A stretch of 64,000 nt of DNA, from assembly GCF_014645195.1 (NCBI RefSeq), contig NZ_BMLK01000001.1, positions 281,791-345,790 on the forward strand, read 5' to 3'. This DNA comes from Novosphingobium indicum. Lineage in GTDB: Bacteria > Pseudomonadota > Alphaproteobacteria > Sphingomonadales > Sphingomonadaceae. Below are positions 49,547 to 58,579 of this stretch, piece after piece. The translations under genes and the position numbers were made by a program. Under the pieces are notes generated by a model. It saw nothing but the letters and a program-made list of their open reading frames with translations, searched no databases and was not told the DNA's origin. Positions within the stretch are counted from its first letter, which is position 1. The number at the start of each line of letters is the position of its first letter.

Positions 49547-50356
49547 ATGCTGATGAGCCTCGACCACCGCCCGTCCGTTTCCGCTGCCATCCGGGCAACC
49601 ATGCTGGAATGCAACCCGCACCGGAAGGCCATGGCTGCACGCAAGGTCGCGCGCGACTGGCGGCTCGGGCGGCTGGCGTTCGAATTCGACGTCACGATGC
49701 CGGATCAGCCGGGCCGGCCCGATGTGCCCGAACTGCTGCCGCCGGGCCGCATGCCCAAGCGCGGCAAGGCCGGTTCGGAGCGCGGCCGGATCGCCCTGTG
49801 GCATGCGCTGGCGCACATCGAGTTCGTCGCCATCGACCTCGCGCTCGACATGGCGGGACGATTCGGCGCGGAAATGGGTGAGCAGTTCGTGAGCGACTTT
49901 CTGGCGGTCGCGGCGGACGAGGCGATGCACTTCGCATTGCTTGGCCGGCACCTGCGCGCATTGGGCAGCCACTATGGCGCGTATCCGGCGCATGCGGGCC
50001 TGTGGACCGCGGCCCATGATACCCGGCACGACGTTGCGGCGCGGCTGGCGGTGGTGCCCATGGTGCTCGAGGCGCGCGCCCTCGACGTCACTCCGGCCAC
50101 AGTCGAACGCGTGCGGGCGCAGGGCGACGAATCGGGTGCGCGCATCCTCGAACGAATCCTTGACGATGAAATTCGGCACGTCCGTTGCGGCGCAAATCAT
50201 TTCGCCGACGTGGCAAAACGTTTGGACTTGGTTACCGCGGACTTATGGAAATCCCTTGTTTCCCGGTACTTTCGGGGAACCCTGAAACCGCCGTTCAACG
50301 ACTCGGCGCGTCTTGCAGCCGGTTTATCGCGGGATCTTTACGCTGGGGTTGCCTGA
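49547..50356 (+). CDS. DUF455 family ferritin-like protein
   Basis: A 269-residue helical protein. ALWHALAHIEFVAIDLALDM, AADEAMHFALLGRHLRALGS and ILDDEIRHVRCGANHFADVA contain repeated E-x2-H and E-x6-Y-type carboxylate/His pairs expected of a diiron ferritin-like bundle, matching DUF455. The function is not established; oxidation of an unknown substrate or tRNA modification have been proposed for relatives. Start ATG 49547 (or ATG 49553). It begins 18 bases after the inverted repeat and is upstream of the M23 peptidase gene on the same strand. Confidence 0.83.
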   Translation: MLMSLDHRPSVSAAIRATMLECNPHRKAMAARKVARDWRLGRLAFEFDVTMPDQPGRPDVPELLPPGRMPKRGKAGSERGRIALWHALAHIEFVAIDLALDMAGRFGAEMGEQFVSDFLAVAADEAMHFALLGRHLRALGSHYGAYPAHAGLWTAAHDTRHDVAARLAVVPMVLEARALDVTPATVERVRAQGDESGARILERILDDEIRHVRCGANHFADVAKRLDLVTADLWKSLVSRYFRGTLKPPFNDSARLAAGLSRDLYAGVA

Positions 50357-50449
50357 ACCAAAGATGACAGCCTAAGTCACAACTCACGAGACGGCGGGGG
50401 GTTCCGACCATCTCCAATAATTCTAAGCGAGCGGCCTTTTTCAAAGGGC

Positions 50450-51226
50450 GTGCATCGAACGAACAGCACCGGGCCTGTGGTGGAACCGGTGAAGAACAAG
50501 GTATTGCGAGTGGTCGTAACGAAGTCTTTCGCCAAGTTCCGCGCAGTGGCCAGTATTTTCGTTGCCGCGGGTTTAACCATTGCTGCTCACCCGGCCATGG
50601 CAAACAGCAGCGCCGCCGCTGCAGAAATTTCCGCTCCGCTCCGCGCTGCACAGGCAGCCAACCAGTCGGTCAGTGGCAGCGAAGACGAACAGTTCCGTCA
50701 GCTTTTCAGCTCCTGGCAGAATTTCGAGGAAACCGGCCTCGCCGTTTCGAAGGCCAAGCCTTCCGTCTCCGGCGGCATTGCCTCGGTTTCCATCCCTTCG
50801 CGCAACCCGCTCGAACATGACGTGATGACGAGCAGCTACGGTGAGCGCGAGCATCCGGTCCTCGGCCGTCGCCGCATGCACAAAGGCGTCGATCTGGCCG
50901 CTCCGGTCGGTACGCCGGTCTATGCGCCCGCCGACGGCGTCGTCAGCCGCGCTTCCTGGTTCAGCAGCTATGGCCTCTATATCTCGGTCGAACATGGCGG
51001 TGAGATGCAGACCCGCTATGGCCACCTTTCGCGCCTCAACGTTGCCGAGGGCCAGACGGTCCACAAGGGCGACGTGATCGGCTTCGTCGGTTCGACCGGC
51101 CGCTCGACCGGCCCGCACCTGCACTACGAAGTCCGCGTCGACGGCGAGGCGGTCAATCCGATCCCTTACATGCAGTCGACCGCTGGCCTTGCCGCCGCTG
51201 AAGCGAACGCAGCCAAGGGCGGTTGA
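50450..51226 (+). CDS. M23 family peptidoglycan peptidase (LytM-type)
   Basis: A 258-residue secreted zinc endopeptidase that cleaves peptidoglycan cross-bridges or activates amidases. Signal-like segment KFRAVASIFVAAGLTIAAHP then MANSS. The LytM domain has MTSSYGEREHPVLGRRRMHK, GVDLAAPVGTPVYAPADGVV (H-x3-D), TRYGHLSRLNVAEGQTVHKG and STGPHLHYEVRVDG (H-x-H). The ligands H, D, H are all present. The start is uncertain: GTG 50450, 50477 or 50489. A strong terminator follows at 51299. Confidence 0.87.
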   Translation: MHRTNSTGPVVEPVKNKVLRVVVTKSFAKFRAVASIFVAAGLTIAAHPAMANSSAAAAEISAPLRAAQAANQSVSGSEDEQFRQLFSSWQNFEETGLAVSKAKPSVSGGIASVSIPSRNPLEHDVMTSSYGEREHPVLGRRRMHKGVDLAAPVGTPVYAPADGVVSRASWFSSYGLYISVEHGGEMQTRYGHLSRLNVAEGQTVHKGDVIGFVGSTGRSTGPHLHYEVRVDGEAVNPIPYMQSTAGLAAAEANAAKGG

Positions 51227-51298
51227 TCACAAGTTACAGGCCAAGGGTCAGGCGCCGCAGCAGACGGGGCCAGCCAGACAGGTTTGGAGAGGGGGAAG

Positions 51299-51322
51299 GG
51301 CGGCCACTGGCCGCCTTTTCTT
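51299..51322 (+). terminator. Rho-independent terminator after the M23 peptidase
   Basis: GGCGGCC and GGCCGCC form a 7-bp GC-only stem around an ACT loop, followed by TTTTCTT. It ends the plus-strand unit 72 bases after its stop. Confidence 0.85.
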
Positions 51323-51359
51323 ATGGGTGCCGGCCTTGAGCGGCTCCCTGAGCAGAGAA

Positions 51360-51437
51360 CGTCATCCCGGCGCAGACTGGGGTGGTTCTCGATGTTGCGC
51401 CATGCTCGCAACGATCCCGGCCTGCGCCGGGATGACG
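51360..51437. repeat. REP-like palindrome
   Basis: A perfect 16-bp inverted repeat: CGTCATCCCGGCGCAG at 51360-51375 and CTGCGCCGGGATGACG at 51422-51437, with a 46-base central loop. CGTCATCCCGGCGCAG-type arms are common as dispersed palindromes in alphaproteobacterial genomes. It lies between the M23 terminator and the LytTR regulator stop. Confidence 0.75.
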
Positions 51438-51503
51438 TAGGTCGGAGAAGTAACCACTGCTCCCGGCCGGCCTCACGGGCAAAGCCGGGACGCGCAGTAA
51501 GTA

Positions 51504-52301
51504 TCAGTGCACGAAGCGGGCGATGACGTCGCGGTAGGATCGCGAGACTTTCACCTGCGCGCCCGAATCGAGCACCAGGAAGCATTCGCCGTTGGTGTGC
51601 GGCTTGACCTGGCGAACCTGGTTGAGGTTGACGATGGTCGAGCGGTGGACGCGCTGGAAGACGCGGGGATCGAGACGGCGCTCGAGATCCTTCATCGTTT
51701 CGCGCAGGATCAGCGAATTGTCGGCGGTGCGGATGCACATGTAGTCGCCGGCAGCCTCGATGTGCTCGATCGAATCGACATCAATGCGGAAGATCTGCCC
51801 GCGGTCCTTGATGTTGATGAGCTTTTCGTAACGGTCTGCGCCGGCATCGCCTTCCTCGGGCATCTGCTCCATCGCGTCGGGCGCCACTTCGGCGAGCACG
51901 TTCTTGAGCTTCTCGGCTTCCTCGGCAGAGCGCTTTTCGGTCAGGCGCTGACGCACCCGCGCCAGCGTGTCGTCCAGCTTGGTCTCGTCCACCGGCTTCA
52001 TCAGGTAGTTCACCGCGTTCGCCTCGAACGCGCGCACGGCATGTTCCTGGTAGGCGGTGACGAACACGAACAGCGGCGGTTCGATTTCCATCACGCCCTT
52101 GACCACCGAGAAGCCGTCGAAGCCGGGCATCTGGATGTCGAGAAAGACCAGATCGGGCTTTTCCGTCTTGATCTTGCGGATCGCCTCGCGTCCGTTCGCA
52201 CAGGTATCGATGATTTCGACGTCGGGGTATTTCTCCAAGCGAAGCTGCAGGCCCTGAATCGCCAGTTTCTCGTCGTCGACAATGATCGTGCGGATAGTCA
52301 T
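51504..52301 (-). CDS. LytTR-family response regulator
   Basis: A 265-residue two-component regulator. The receiver has TIIVDDEKLAIQGLQLRLEK and the phospho-acceptor Asp55 in KPDLVFLDIQMPGFDGFSVV, with FVTAYQEHAVRAFEANAVNY and LMKPVDE. The C-terminal LytTR DNA-binding domain contains GQIFRIDVDSIEHIEAAGDY, MKDLERRLDPRVFQRVHRST and IVNLNQVRQVKPHTNGECFL. It is the natural partner of the LytS-type kinase 46 bp upstream on the same strand. Targets are unknown; in other bacteria such pairs sense membrane or nutrient state. Confidence 0.93.
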   Translation of the reverse strand: MTIRTIIVDDEKLAIQGLQLRLEKYPDVEIIDTCANGREAIRKIKTEKPDLVFLDIQMPGFDGFSVVKGVMEIEPPLFVFVTAYQEHAVRAFEANAVNYLMKPVDETKLDDTLARVRQRLTEKRSAEEAEKLKNVLAEVAPDAMEQMPEEGDAGADRYEKLINIKDRGQIFRIDVDSIEHIEAAGDYMCIRTADNSLILRETMKDLERRLDPRVFQRVHRSTIVNLNQVRQVKPHTNGECFLVLDSGAQVKVSRSYRDVIARFVH

Positions 52302-52347
52302 CTGTTTTGGTCTCCGGGCCCGCTAACGCGTGCGGTCCACTTATGTT

Positions 52348-53517
52348 TCATCGCGCCACCAGTACCGGCGGGCGCGGGTGCTCGGGACTTTCCTCGATGG
52401 ATTCGCGGTGTTCTGCCGGAACTTCGATCAGCACGGCGAACCCGCCTTCGACGGGCTCCACCGTCTCGAAGCGGTGGTTGTCACCATAGGCCTGTACCAG
52501 CCTGTCCCGGATGTTCGAAAGGCCGACGCCGGTGGATACCGGCTCCCCTCCATCGTAAGTCATGCCCGATAACCTGTTGTTGGTGGTCGGACTTTGCAAG
52601 CCCGGGCCGGTGTCCGAGACGGTGATGCGAAGCGTGGGACCGACAAGCTGCGAGGTGATGGTGATCTCGGCCCCGGATTCCTGCGGCGATACGGCATACT
52701 TGACGGCGTTCTCGACTAGCGGCTGCAGCAGCAGCGAGGGCAGCAGGCAGGCTTCGGTTGCAGGGTCTATGTCGAACTCGGTGCGCAGTCGCTCCTCGAA
52801 CCGCATGCGCTCGATGTCGAGATAGAGCTTCAGGGTCTCGACTTCCTGCGCGACCGTGACTTGTGCGGATGGCTTGTTGACCAGCGTATAGCGCAGGAAG
52901 GCGGACAGGCGCGAGAGCATGGCATTGGCCGGCTCGGTCTGCTTGAGCAGCACCAGCGTGGAAATCGAGTTCAGCGTGTTGAACAGGAAGTGCGGGTTGA
53001 GCTGGTAGCGCAGCATGGCGAGCTGCGCGCTCGTCGCCTGGTTCTCGAGGCGGATCAGCTGGTCGTTCTGCTCTTCCACCTGCAGGTAGAAGTTCACCAT
53101 GTAGTAGAGCGCGGTCCAGGCGCCGAGCAGCGTGGCATCGAGGTAGAACACGCCGAGGAACAGCTGCGTGAAGCTGGCATCGCTGTCCGTGCGCCAGAGC
53201 GACCAGACCCAGCCGTCGATGAAGGCGTGCAGCGCCACGGCGAAAGGCAGGACGAGGGCGGTGAGGCCCCAGGTCACGAGAGCCGGACGCTGGATCAGCG
53301 CGCGGTAGATCACCGAGAGCACCAGCGAGATCGAAAAGCCGGTGATCGTCGCGATCAGCACCAGCACCAGCGAGGTCAGCGGCTGGTTGTTGGCAATCAG
53401 CGACATCGTGCGCAGCAGCATCGCGCCCGCCCAGCCGGCCGATTGCAGGCGCCAGAACGCCTTGTCCTTGTCGGCAAAGAACGGAATCGGCTGGATGGGC
53501 AGGACGCTCATGGGCAT
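52348..53517 (-). CDS. LytS-type sensor histidine kinase
   Basis: Sensor kinase of about 389 residues (ATG 53517; another at 53511). The N-terminal half is membrane-bound: LRTMSLIANNQPLTSLVLVL, GFSISLVLSVIYRALI and WGLTALVLPFAVALHAFIDG helices. The His-kinase domain (PF06580) has the phospho-His motif QLNPHFLFNTLNSISTLVLL and an HATPase part with LVENAVKYAVSPQESGAEIT and DTGPGL. The sensor module has no recognisable ligand-binding domain. It pairs with the LytTR regulator directly downstream. Confidence 0.92.
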   Translation of the reverse strand: MPMSVLPIQPIPFFADKDKAFWRLQSAGWAGAMLLRTMSLIANNQPLTSLVLVLIATITGFSISLVLSVIYRALIQRPALVTWGLTALVLPFAVALHAFIDGWVWSLWRTDSDASFTQLFLGVFYLDATLLGAWTALYYMVNFYLQVEEQNDQLIRLENQATSAQLAMLRYQLNPHFLFNTLNSISTLVLLKQTEPANAMLSRLSAFLRYTLVNKPSAQVTVAQEVETLKLYLDIERMRFEERLRTEFDIDPATEACLLPSLLLQPLVENAVKYAVSPQESGAEITITSQLVGPTLRITVSDTGPGLQSPTTNNRLSGMTYDGGEPVSTGVGLSNIRDRLVQAYGDNHRFETVEPVEGGFAVLIEVPAEHRESIEESPEHPRPPVLVAR

Positions 53518-53575
53518 GAGTTTAGTCCAATTCCTGCCAGAGCTGAAATGCGGCGGCTGTCATGGCGCGGGAATA

Positions 53576-54274
53576 TCAACTTTCGCGTGCCGCCTGCACG
53601 GCCTGGGTCAGCTGGTCGACGCCGACCGCGCCGGCAATCAGCCGGTCTCCGGCGATCCAGCTGGGGGTGCCGGAGAAGCCGAGGCGGCTGGCCATTTCGA
53701 GATTGCGGTTGATTTCCGCCTCGACCGTCGGGCTCTGCGCGAACTCGCGCGCCCGCTCCATGTCGAGGCCGACCTTGCGGGCGACCGCTTCGATCGTCTC
53801 GTCGTCGATCTGGCCGGCGGCGAACATGGCATCGTGGAAGGCCGGATACTTGCCCTGCTCGGCAGCGGCGAGCGCCATCTTGGCGGCTTCGGGGCTCTGC
53901 GGGCTGATGATCGGCAGCTCGCGCACGACGATGCGCAGGTCAGGGTTGTTCTCGATCAGGGCCTTCACGTCGGGCAGGCTCTGGCGGCAGTAGCCGCAGG
54001 CGAAGTCCGTGAACTCGACGAGCGTGACCTTGCCGTTCGGATTGCCGAGCACGGCGCCGGGGAAGGGCGTTTCGACCGTGGAGCGCACTCCGGCCAGCTG
54101 CTGCGCGCTTTGGCGGCGCTGCAACTCGTTCATGGCCTCGGGCAGGATTTCGGGGTTTTCGAGGATATAGTCGTGAACCACGTGCTCGACGGCGATGCGT
54201 CCGCCGAACCAGCCGCCCACGCCGACCAGCGCGAGACCGCCGATAATCGCTGCGAACTTCAAGCCCTTGGCCAT
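53576..54274 (-). CDS. DsbA-like thioredoxin-fold disulfide protein
   Basis: A 232-residue membrane-anchored periplasmic protein: N-terminal helix FAAIIGGLALVGVGGWFGGR, then a DsbA-type domain with active-site CGYC (Cys93-Cys96) in TLVEFTDFACGYCRQSLPDV, and a cis-Pro loop in SRLGFSGTPSWIAGDRLI. Probably a thiol oxidase or isomerase for envelope proteins. GGAG five bases upstream fixes the start. The M48 protease gene lies 33 bases upstream on the same strand; both act on envelope-protein quality. Confidence 0.88.
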   Translation of the reverse strand: MAKGLKFAAIIGGLALVGVGGWFGGRIAVEHVVHDYILENPEILPEAMNELQRRQSAQQLAGVRSTVETPFPGAVLGNPNGKVTLVEFTDFACGYCRQSLPDVKALIENNPDLRIVVRELPIISPQSPEAAKMALAAAEQGKYPAFHDAMFAAGQIDDETIEAVARKVGLDMERAREFAQSPTVEAEINRNLEMASRLGFSGTPSWIAGDRLIAGAVGVDQLTQAVQAARES

Positions 54275-54307
54275 GGAATCTCCTGAGAACTCACTGATGT
54301 TCCGGCC

Positions 54308-55669
54308 TTAGCGCCGCTTCTTCTCGCGTTCCAGTTCGGCGCGGGCCTGCATTTCGATGTCCTGCGCGCGCAGCCAGTCGGGCGAGCCGGTGGCAAGGCC
54401 GGCCTCGGCCGCCCGGGCACTTACCAGGGCTTCCTGCATCCGGCCCGAGAGCACCTGCTGTTCGGCACTGGCAAGGCGGGCACGGGGCATGTCGCCATTG
54501 GCCGCATAGATCGTGCCGAGCTGGTACCAGGCGAAGGGATTCTCGCGGTCGCGCACGACGGCGGCGCGCAGTACGCGTTCGGCCTCCTTGAAATTGGCCG
54601 GGTCCTCGGTCGCCATCAGGGCATGGCCGAAGAGCGTCGCGATCAGCGGCTGGTTGGCGGTGAGCTGGGTGGCTTCACGCAGCGGTGCGAGGGCTTCGGT
54701 GGGCTTGCCCGATTCGAGCAGGATCTGGCCCTGCAGTTCGAGGAAATAAGGATCTTCGGGATCCTGGGCGACCAGCGCATCGGTTTCGGCGCGCGCCTCG
54801 TCCAGCTTCGATTCGCGGTTGTAGGCATAGGCGCGGGCGTAGTGTGCGGGCACCGAGTTGTCCGTCAGCGGGTAGCGGCGGAACACGTCGCGCGGTTCGG
54901 CGAGATAGCCGTAGAGCTTGGCCTTCATGCGCACGAAGCGCTTCTGGATCGTCGGATCGGGCTTGGCATTCCACGCCGGATCCTTCTGGTAGGTGTCCTG
55001 CAGCGTGGCGATACGGTCGCTGGTGAGCGGGTGGGTGCTGAAGAACTCGTCCTGGCTGCGCTGGCTGTAGCCATAGCGGTATTCCATGTTCTGCAGCTTC
55101 TTGAAGAACTCGATCGAGCCGCGTCCGCTGAGTCCGGCTTCCGAGAGATATTTGGCGCCGGCGGCATCGGCCGAGGCTTCCTGCGAGCGGGTATAGGCCA
55201 GGAACTTGCCCATGGCTGCCTGCTGCCCGGCCATCAGCACGCCCATTGCCGCCTCGCCGCCACCGGCCGCGGCTGCCGCGGCGCCGAGCAGCAGCGAGAG
55301 GATCGAGATGTTGCTTGCGCTCTTGGCGCCCTGATTGAGCACGGCATGGCCGCCGGTGACGTGGCCCAGCTCGTGGGCGATCACGCCCTGAACTTCCTCG
55401 GCGGTGTCCGCCTCGTTGATCAGCCCGGCGTTGATGTAGACGGCCTGTCCGCCGGCCACGAATGCGTTCACAGACTGGTCGTTGACCAGCACGATGTCGA
55501 CGTTGACGGGATCGAGCCCGGCCGCCTCGATCAGCGGCGTGGCCATGTCATGCAGCAGGGCCTCGGTCTCGGCGTCGCGCAGGATCGACTGCGCGGCGGT
55601 CGGTGTGGCCGACCAGCCGAGCAGGGCGAAGAACATCAGGACGAAGGCGGGGAATCGCAACTGCCGCAT
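54308..55669 (-). CDS. M48-family periplasmic metalloprotease with TPR repeats
   Basis: A 453-residue protein with signal peptide MRQLRFPAFVLMFFALLGWS and the zinc site HELGH at 99-103 in GVIAHELGHVTGGHAVLNQG, then EASADAAGAKYLSEAGLSGR (third ligand Glu). The C-terminal half has TPR-like helices (DPEDPYFLELQGQILLESGK, ENPFAWYQLGTIYAANGDMP). The layout matches BepA-like outer-membrane-assembly quality-control proteases, so BepA is the best guess. Followed by the DsbA-like gene. Confidence 0.9.
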   Translation of the reverse strand: MRQLRFPAFVLMFFALLGWSATPTAAQSILRDAETEALLHDMATPLIEAAGLDPVNVDIVLVNDQSVNAFVAGGQAVYINAGLINEADTAEEVQGVIAHELGHVTGGHAVLNQGAKSASNISILSLLLGAAAAAAGGGEAAMGVLMAGQQAAMGKFLAYTRSQEASADAAGAKYLSEAGLSGRGSIEFFKKLQNMEYRYGYSQRSQDEFFSTHPLTSDRIATLQDTYQKDPAWNAKPDPTIQKRFVRMKAKLYGYLAEPRDVFRRYPLTDNSVPAHYARAYAYNRESKLDEARAETDALVAQDPEDPYFLELQGQILLESGKPTEALAPLREATQLTANQPLIATLFGHALMATEDPANFKEAERVLRAAVVRDRENPFAWYQLGTIYAANGDMPRARLASAEQQVLSGRMQEALVSARAAEAGLATGSPDWLRAQDIEMQARAELEREKKRR

Positions 55670-55809
55670 TGTGCCTCTTGGGACTGCAAGGCCTTAACCG
55701 GCGCTGAAGCGCCGCCGCTGTCTTGGGCGCGACCTTTCGTCCGGCAGCCTAGTGGCCGCCGGCCCCGTTGCAAGAGGCCGTGCCAATGGTGCTGTCGATT
55801 GTATCGGGA

Positions 55810-57162
55810 TCAGTCGAGAAGACGGCGGGCGGCGCGGTCCAGCAGAGCCGTATCGTCGCTGACTTCGCCGAGCAGCACGACCTGTCCGTCTTCCAGCCGG
55901 CGGGCTACGACCAAGGCGAACTCGCTGTCGCGGGCCACCGTATCGAGCGGACGCGGCGCGAGCTGGCGCAGACCGGCCACCAGCGCCTCGTGAGCGTTGC
56001 GCGGGGCATTGTCCTTGCCGCTTTCCTCGCGGCGCAGACGGCGTTCCTCGCGCACGAGGCCCTTCAGACCACCGGGCGCGTCGGCCAGCAGCGGGCCAAG
56101 GCCGCCGTGACCGACGCCGAGGCGCTGGCCATGGGAGATCACGGTGGCGAATTCGGTTAGGCGCGTCTTGTCGTAGTCGGCGCCGAAGACGAGCTTGACG
56201 AGCGGGATCAGCGGAGCCCGTTCCTGAACCTTGAGCCCGGCATCCTCGACCAGTTCGGCGAAGTCTTCCGGCGCATCGGCGGCGGCCAGCGCGAAGTCGT
56301 AGGCGCGGCCGATGGCTTCATAGAGGGCACGGCGCGAGCGGTCTTCGCTGCTGCGCGCGTTCATGGCTTCTTCGCGGGCGACAGCGAGCCAGTCGCCCAG
56401 CGCCATTTCCGGGCTGCTGCCGGGAAGCGGCGAATCGTCGAAGGCGCTGCCCGGCAGGCCGAATTCGGCGAGCGGCAGATCCAGCGGTTCGTGGCGGACG
56501 TCGCCCAGGCCCAGATCGACCGGACCGTCGGCCCATTCGCTCATCGGCAGCGTTTCGCGCAGCATCGCGGGCCGGGCGTCCACGGCTTCGTCGACCTGCC
56601 GCATCAGCGCGTCGGTGCTCGACTGGTCGGCCAGTTCCTTCCAGTTGATCACGCCGTAGATGTGATCGATCGTCCGGTCGTCGCGCGAGAAGGGCAGGAG
56701 TATCCCGCGATAGAGAATCGTCACGCCGCGCTGGTTGACGAATTCCGCTTCGAACCCGATCGGCGCCTGATTGGCGAGGATCTGCATGTAATGGTCGGTG
56801 ATGCGCGACAGCAGAGAGCGCGCGGGAACGTCGTTCAGCCGCTTGATGCTGTCGTCCGTGCCGCATTCCTCGGCCAGCTTGGCGCCGAGATAGCCGATCG
56901 CCGGATTGTCGATGCCGTCGGTGAAATCGAGCAGCACCGAGTGCGGACCGAAATCGTGCAGCTGTTCCGGGTGGAGCGATGCAATGTCGGGAAAGGTGCG
57001 GTTGTCGAGCAGGCTCGCCCAGAAATTGTAGGCGCGCACATGCATGCGCCGCTCGTCCGAACCCACTACGGGCGGCTGCGAATCGGCGCTCGAATCTCCC
57101 GCTCCCGAAGAGACCTCATCGGGCTCATTCCGATCGGAAAACTGGCCGCGCAACGTATCCAT
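55810..57162 (-). CDS. PAS-domain protein of unknown function
   Basis: No catalytic domain recognised. 450 residues. The segment from about residue 45 to 175 (RAYNFWASLLDNRTFPDIAS, LHDFGPHSVLLDFTDGIDNP, GFEAEFVNQRGVTILYRGIL, LPFSRDDRTIDHIYGVINWK) fits the PAS_5 (DUF1457) domain. The remaining 270 residues are acidic and helix-rich and include DRSRRALYEAIGRAYDFALA and DAPGGLKGLVREERRLRREE. A PAS domain without an enzymatic output suggests a sensory adaptor or scaffold. Neighbours are an M48 protease and an MFS exporter, which do not decide its role. Confidence 0.7.
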   Translation of the reverse strand: MDTLRGQFSDRNEPDEVSSGAGDSSADSQPPVVGSDERRMHVRAYNFWASLLDNRTFPDIASLHPEQLHDFGPHSVLLDFTDGIDNPAIGYLGAKLAEECGTDDSIKRLNDVPARSLLSRITDHYMQILANQAPIGFEAEFVNQRGVTILYRGILLPFSRDDRTIDHIYGVINWKELADQSSTDALMRQVDEAVDARPAMLRETLPMSEWADGPVDLGLGDVRHEPLDLPLAEFGLPGSAFDDSPLPGSSPEMALGDWLAVAREEAMNARSSEDRSRRALYEAIGRAYDFALAAADAPEDFAELVEDAGLKVQERAPLIPLVKLVFGADYDKTRLTEFATVISHGQRLGVGHGGLGPLLADAPGGLKGLVREERRLRREESGKDNAPRNAHEALVAGLRQLAPRPLDTVARDSEFALVVARRLEDGQVVLLGEVSDDTALLDRAARRLLD

Positions 57163-57248
57163 GTGGGTTCCCCATAACCTTTATCCCGGTCCTTCTGGCG
57201 CAACATGGTGAATTATTCTTTAAGTTGCGCCTGCGAGCGGTTTCGGGG

Positions 57249-58538
57249 TCAGGTGTGTTTCAGGACCCCTTCGCCGGGGCGGGGCAGCGGGGCGAGAATG
57301 CGCAGCGTCGCGAACGAGACGATCAGGAACACCGACCCGGCGTGGAGCGCGAAGGGCAGGCTCTTCCAGTCCGCGATCATGCCCCAGATCCACGATCCCA
57401 GCGCCATGCCGCCGAACGTCACGGCCTGATAGATCGAGAGGCAGCGGCCGAGGATCTCGTCGGGAGAGCGCATCTGCACCGCAGTGTTGATGGTGGTGAG
57501 GATCCAGACCCAGCCCATGCCGGCGATGAAGGCGGCGGGCAGGGCGTAGAGAACCGCGTGCACTTCGGCCACCAGCGAGAGCGAGAACACGAACATCGCC
57601 GCGCCTACGGCCAGAATGCCTTCGAGCCCGAGCTTGGTGCGAATCGTGCCGATAAACGGAGCGGCCGTGATCGAGCCGATGCCGAAAAGGCCCAGCATCA
57701 TGCCGAAATCCAGCTCCGTGCCTTTCATGTGATCGCTCACCACGGCAGGCAGCAGCGACTGGTAGGCGGCCAGGCTGAAGCCGAGCGCGAGCCCGCGCAG
57801 CAGGATACGGCGCAGCGGACCGTTGCTCACACAGTAGCGGATGCCGACGCCGACGGCGGGCAGGATCGGCCGCCGCTCGATCTGGCGGGCTTCGGGGCGC
57901 CACCACAGGAGCACGCCGATGAGGCCGATATAGCTGACGGCATTCATGGCGAAGGCGAAGGAAACATCGAACAGCGAGATCAGCACACCGCCCAGCGCCG
58001 GACCGATCGAGCGGGCAATGTTGAACGAGATCGAATTGAGCGCGATTGCCTGCGGGATTTCCTTGGGCGCGACCTGCTGGCGCACCGATGCCTGCCAGGC
58101 GGGCGAATTGAGCGCCGTGCCCGCGCCCACCGTCAAAGTGAAGGCCAGCAGCAGGAACGGGGATATCCACCCGGCATAGGTCAGCGCCGCGAGTGCAGCC
58201 GAGACGGTCAGCATGCCCACTTGCGCGGCCAGCATGACGCGGCGGCGGTCGTAGTTGTCGGCGATGGCGCCTGCGAACATGCCGAAGAGCATGATCGGCA
58301 CCGTGGCGGAGGCCTGCACCAGCGCAACGAGCTGGTGCGAGGGCGTAAGCTCGGTCATCAGCCAGGCCGCGCCGACCGACTGCAGCGTCGAACCGAGGTT
58401 GGAAAACAGGTTGGCGATCCAGATCGCGCGGAAGATCGGATAGCGAAAGGGTGAGAATGTGCCGCCGGAGGGCTGCGGAACCAGCCCGGACGTCGTTGTC
58501 TCGACGACCTCCTCTACGATCTCTTCTTCACGTGACAC
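57249..58538 (-). CDS. MFS transporter (exporter type)
   Basis: A 429-residue polytopic protein starting from a GTG, with 12 predicted helices and an N-terminal charged tail (EEEIVEEVVETTTS). The family pattern of MFS_3/EntS-like exporters is seen in AIWIANLFSNLGSTLQSVGA, LVALVQASATVPIMLFGMFA, DNYDRRRVMLAAQVGMLTVS (GxLaDrxxrr-type loop) and LALGFSLAAYQSLLPAVVSD. Substrate unknown; no efflux regulator or biosynthetic cluster is close. Only 41 bases separate its start from the DUF2141 gene stop. Confidence 0.86.
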   Translation of the reverse strand: MSREEEIVEEVVETTTSGLVPQPSGGTFSPFRYPIFRAIWIANLFSNLGSTLQSVGAAWLMTELTPSHQLVALVQASATVPIMLFGMFAGAIADNYDRRRVMLAAQVGMLTVSAALAALTYAGWISPFLLLAFTLTVGAGTALNSPAWQASVRQQVAPKEIPQAIALNSISFNIARSIGPALGGVLISLFDVSFAFAMNAVSYIGLIGVLLWWRPEARQIERRPILPAVGVGIRYCVSNGPLRRILLRGLALGFSLAAYQSLLPAVVSDHMKGTELDFGMMLGLFGIGSITAAPFIGTIRTKLGLEGILAVGAAMFVFSLSLVAEVHAVLYALPAAFIAGMGWVWILTTINTAVQMRSPDEILGRCLSIYQAVTFGGMALGSWIWGMIADWKSLPFALHAGSVFLIVSFATLRILAPLPRPGEGVLKHT

Positions 58539-58579
58539 GTTCCCGGCCTAAGCCTGCTGCCGGGGGACGGCAAGTAGGC

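Noticed and set aside
57199..57231. GCGCAAC...GTTGCGC inverted repeat between the PAS gene and the MFS gene
   Set aside because: Seven-base arms around a 19-base loop, no T-run; probably chance or a weak site.
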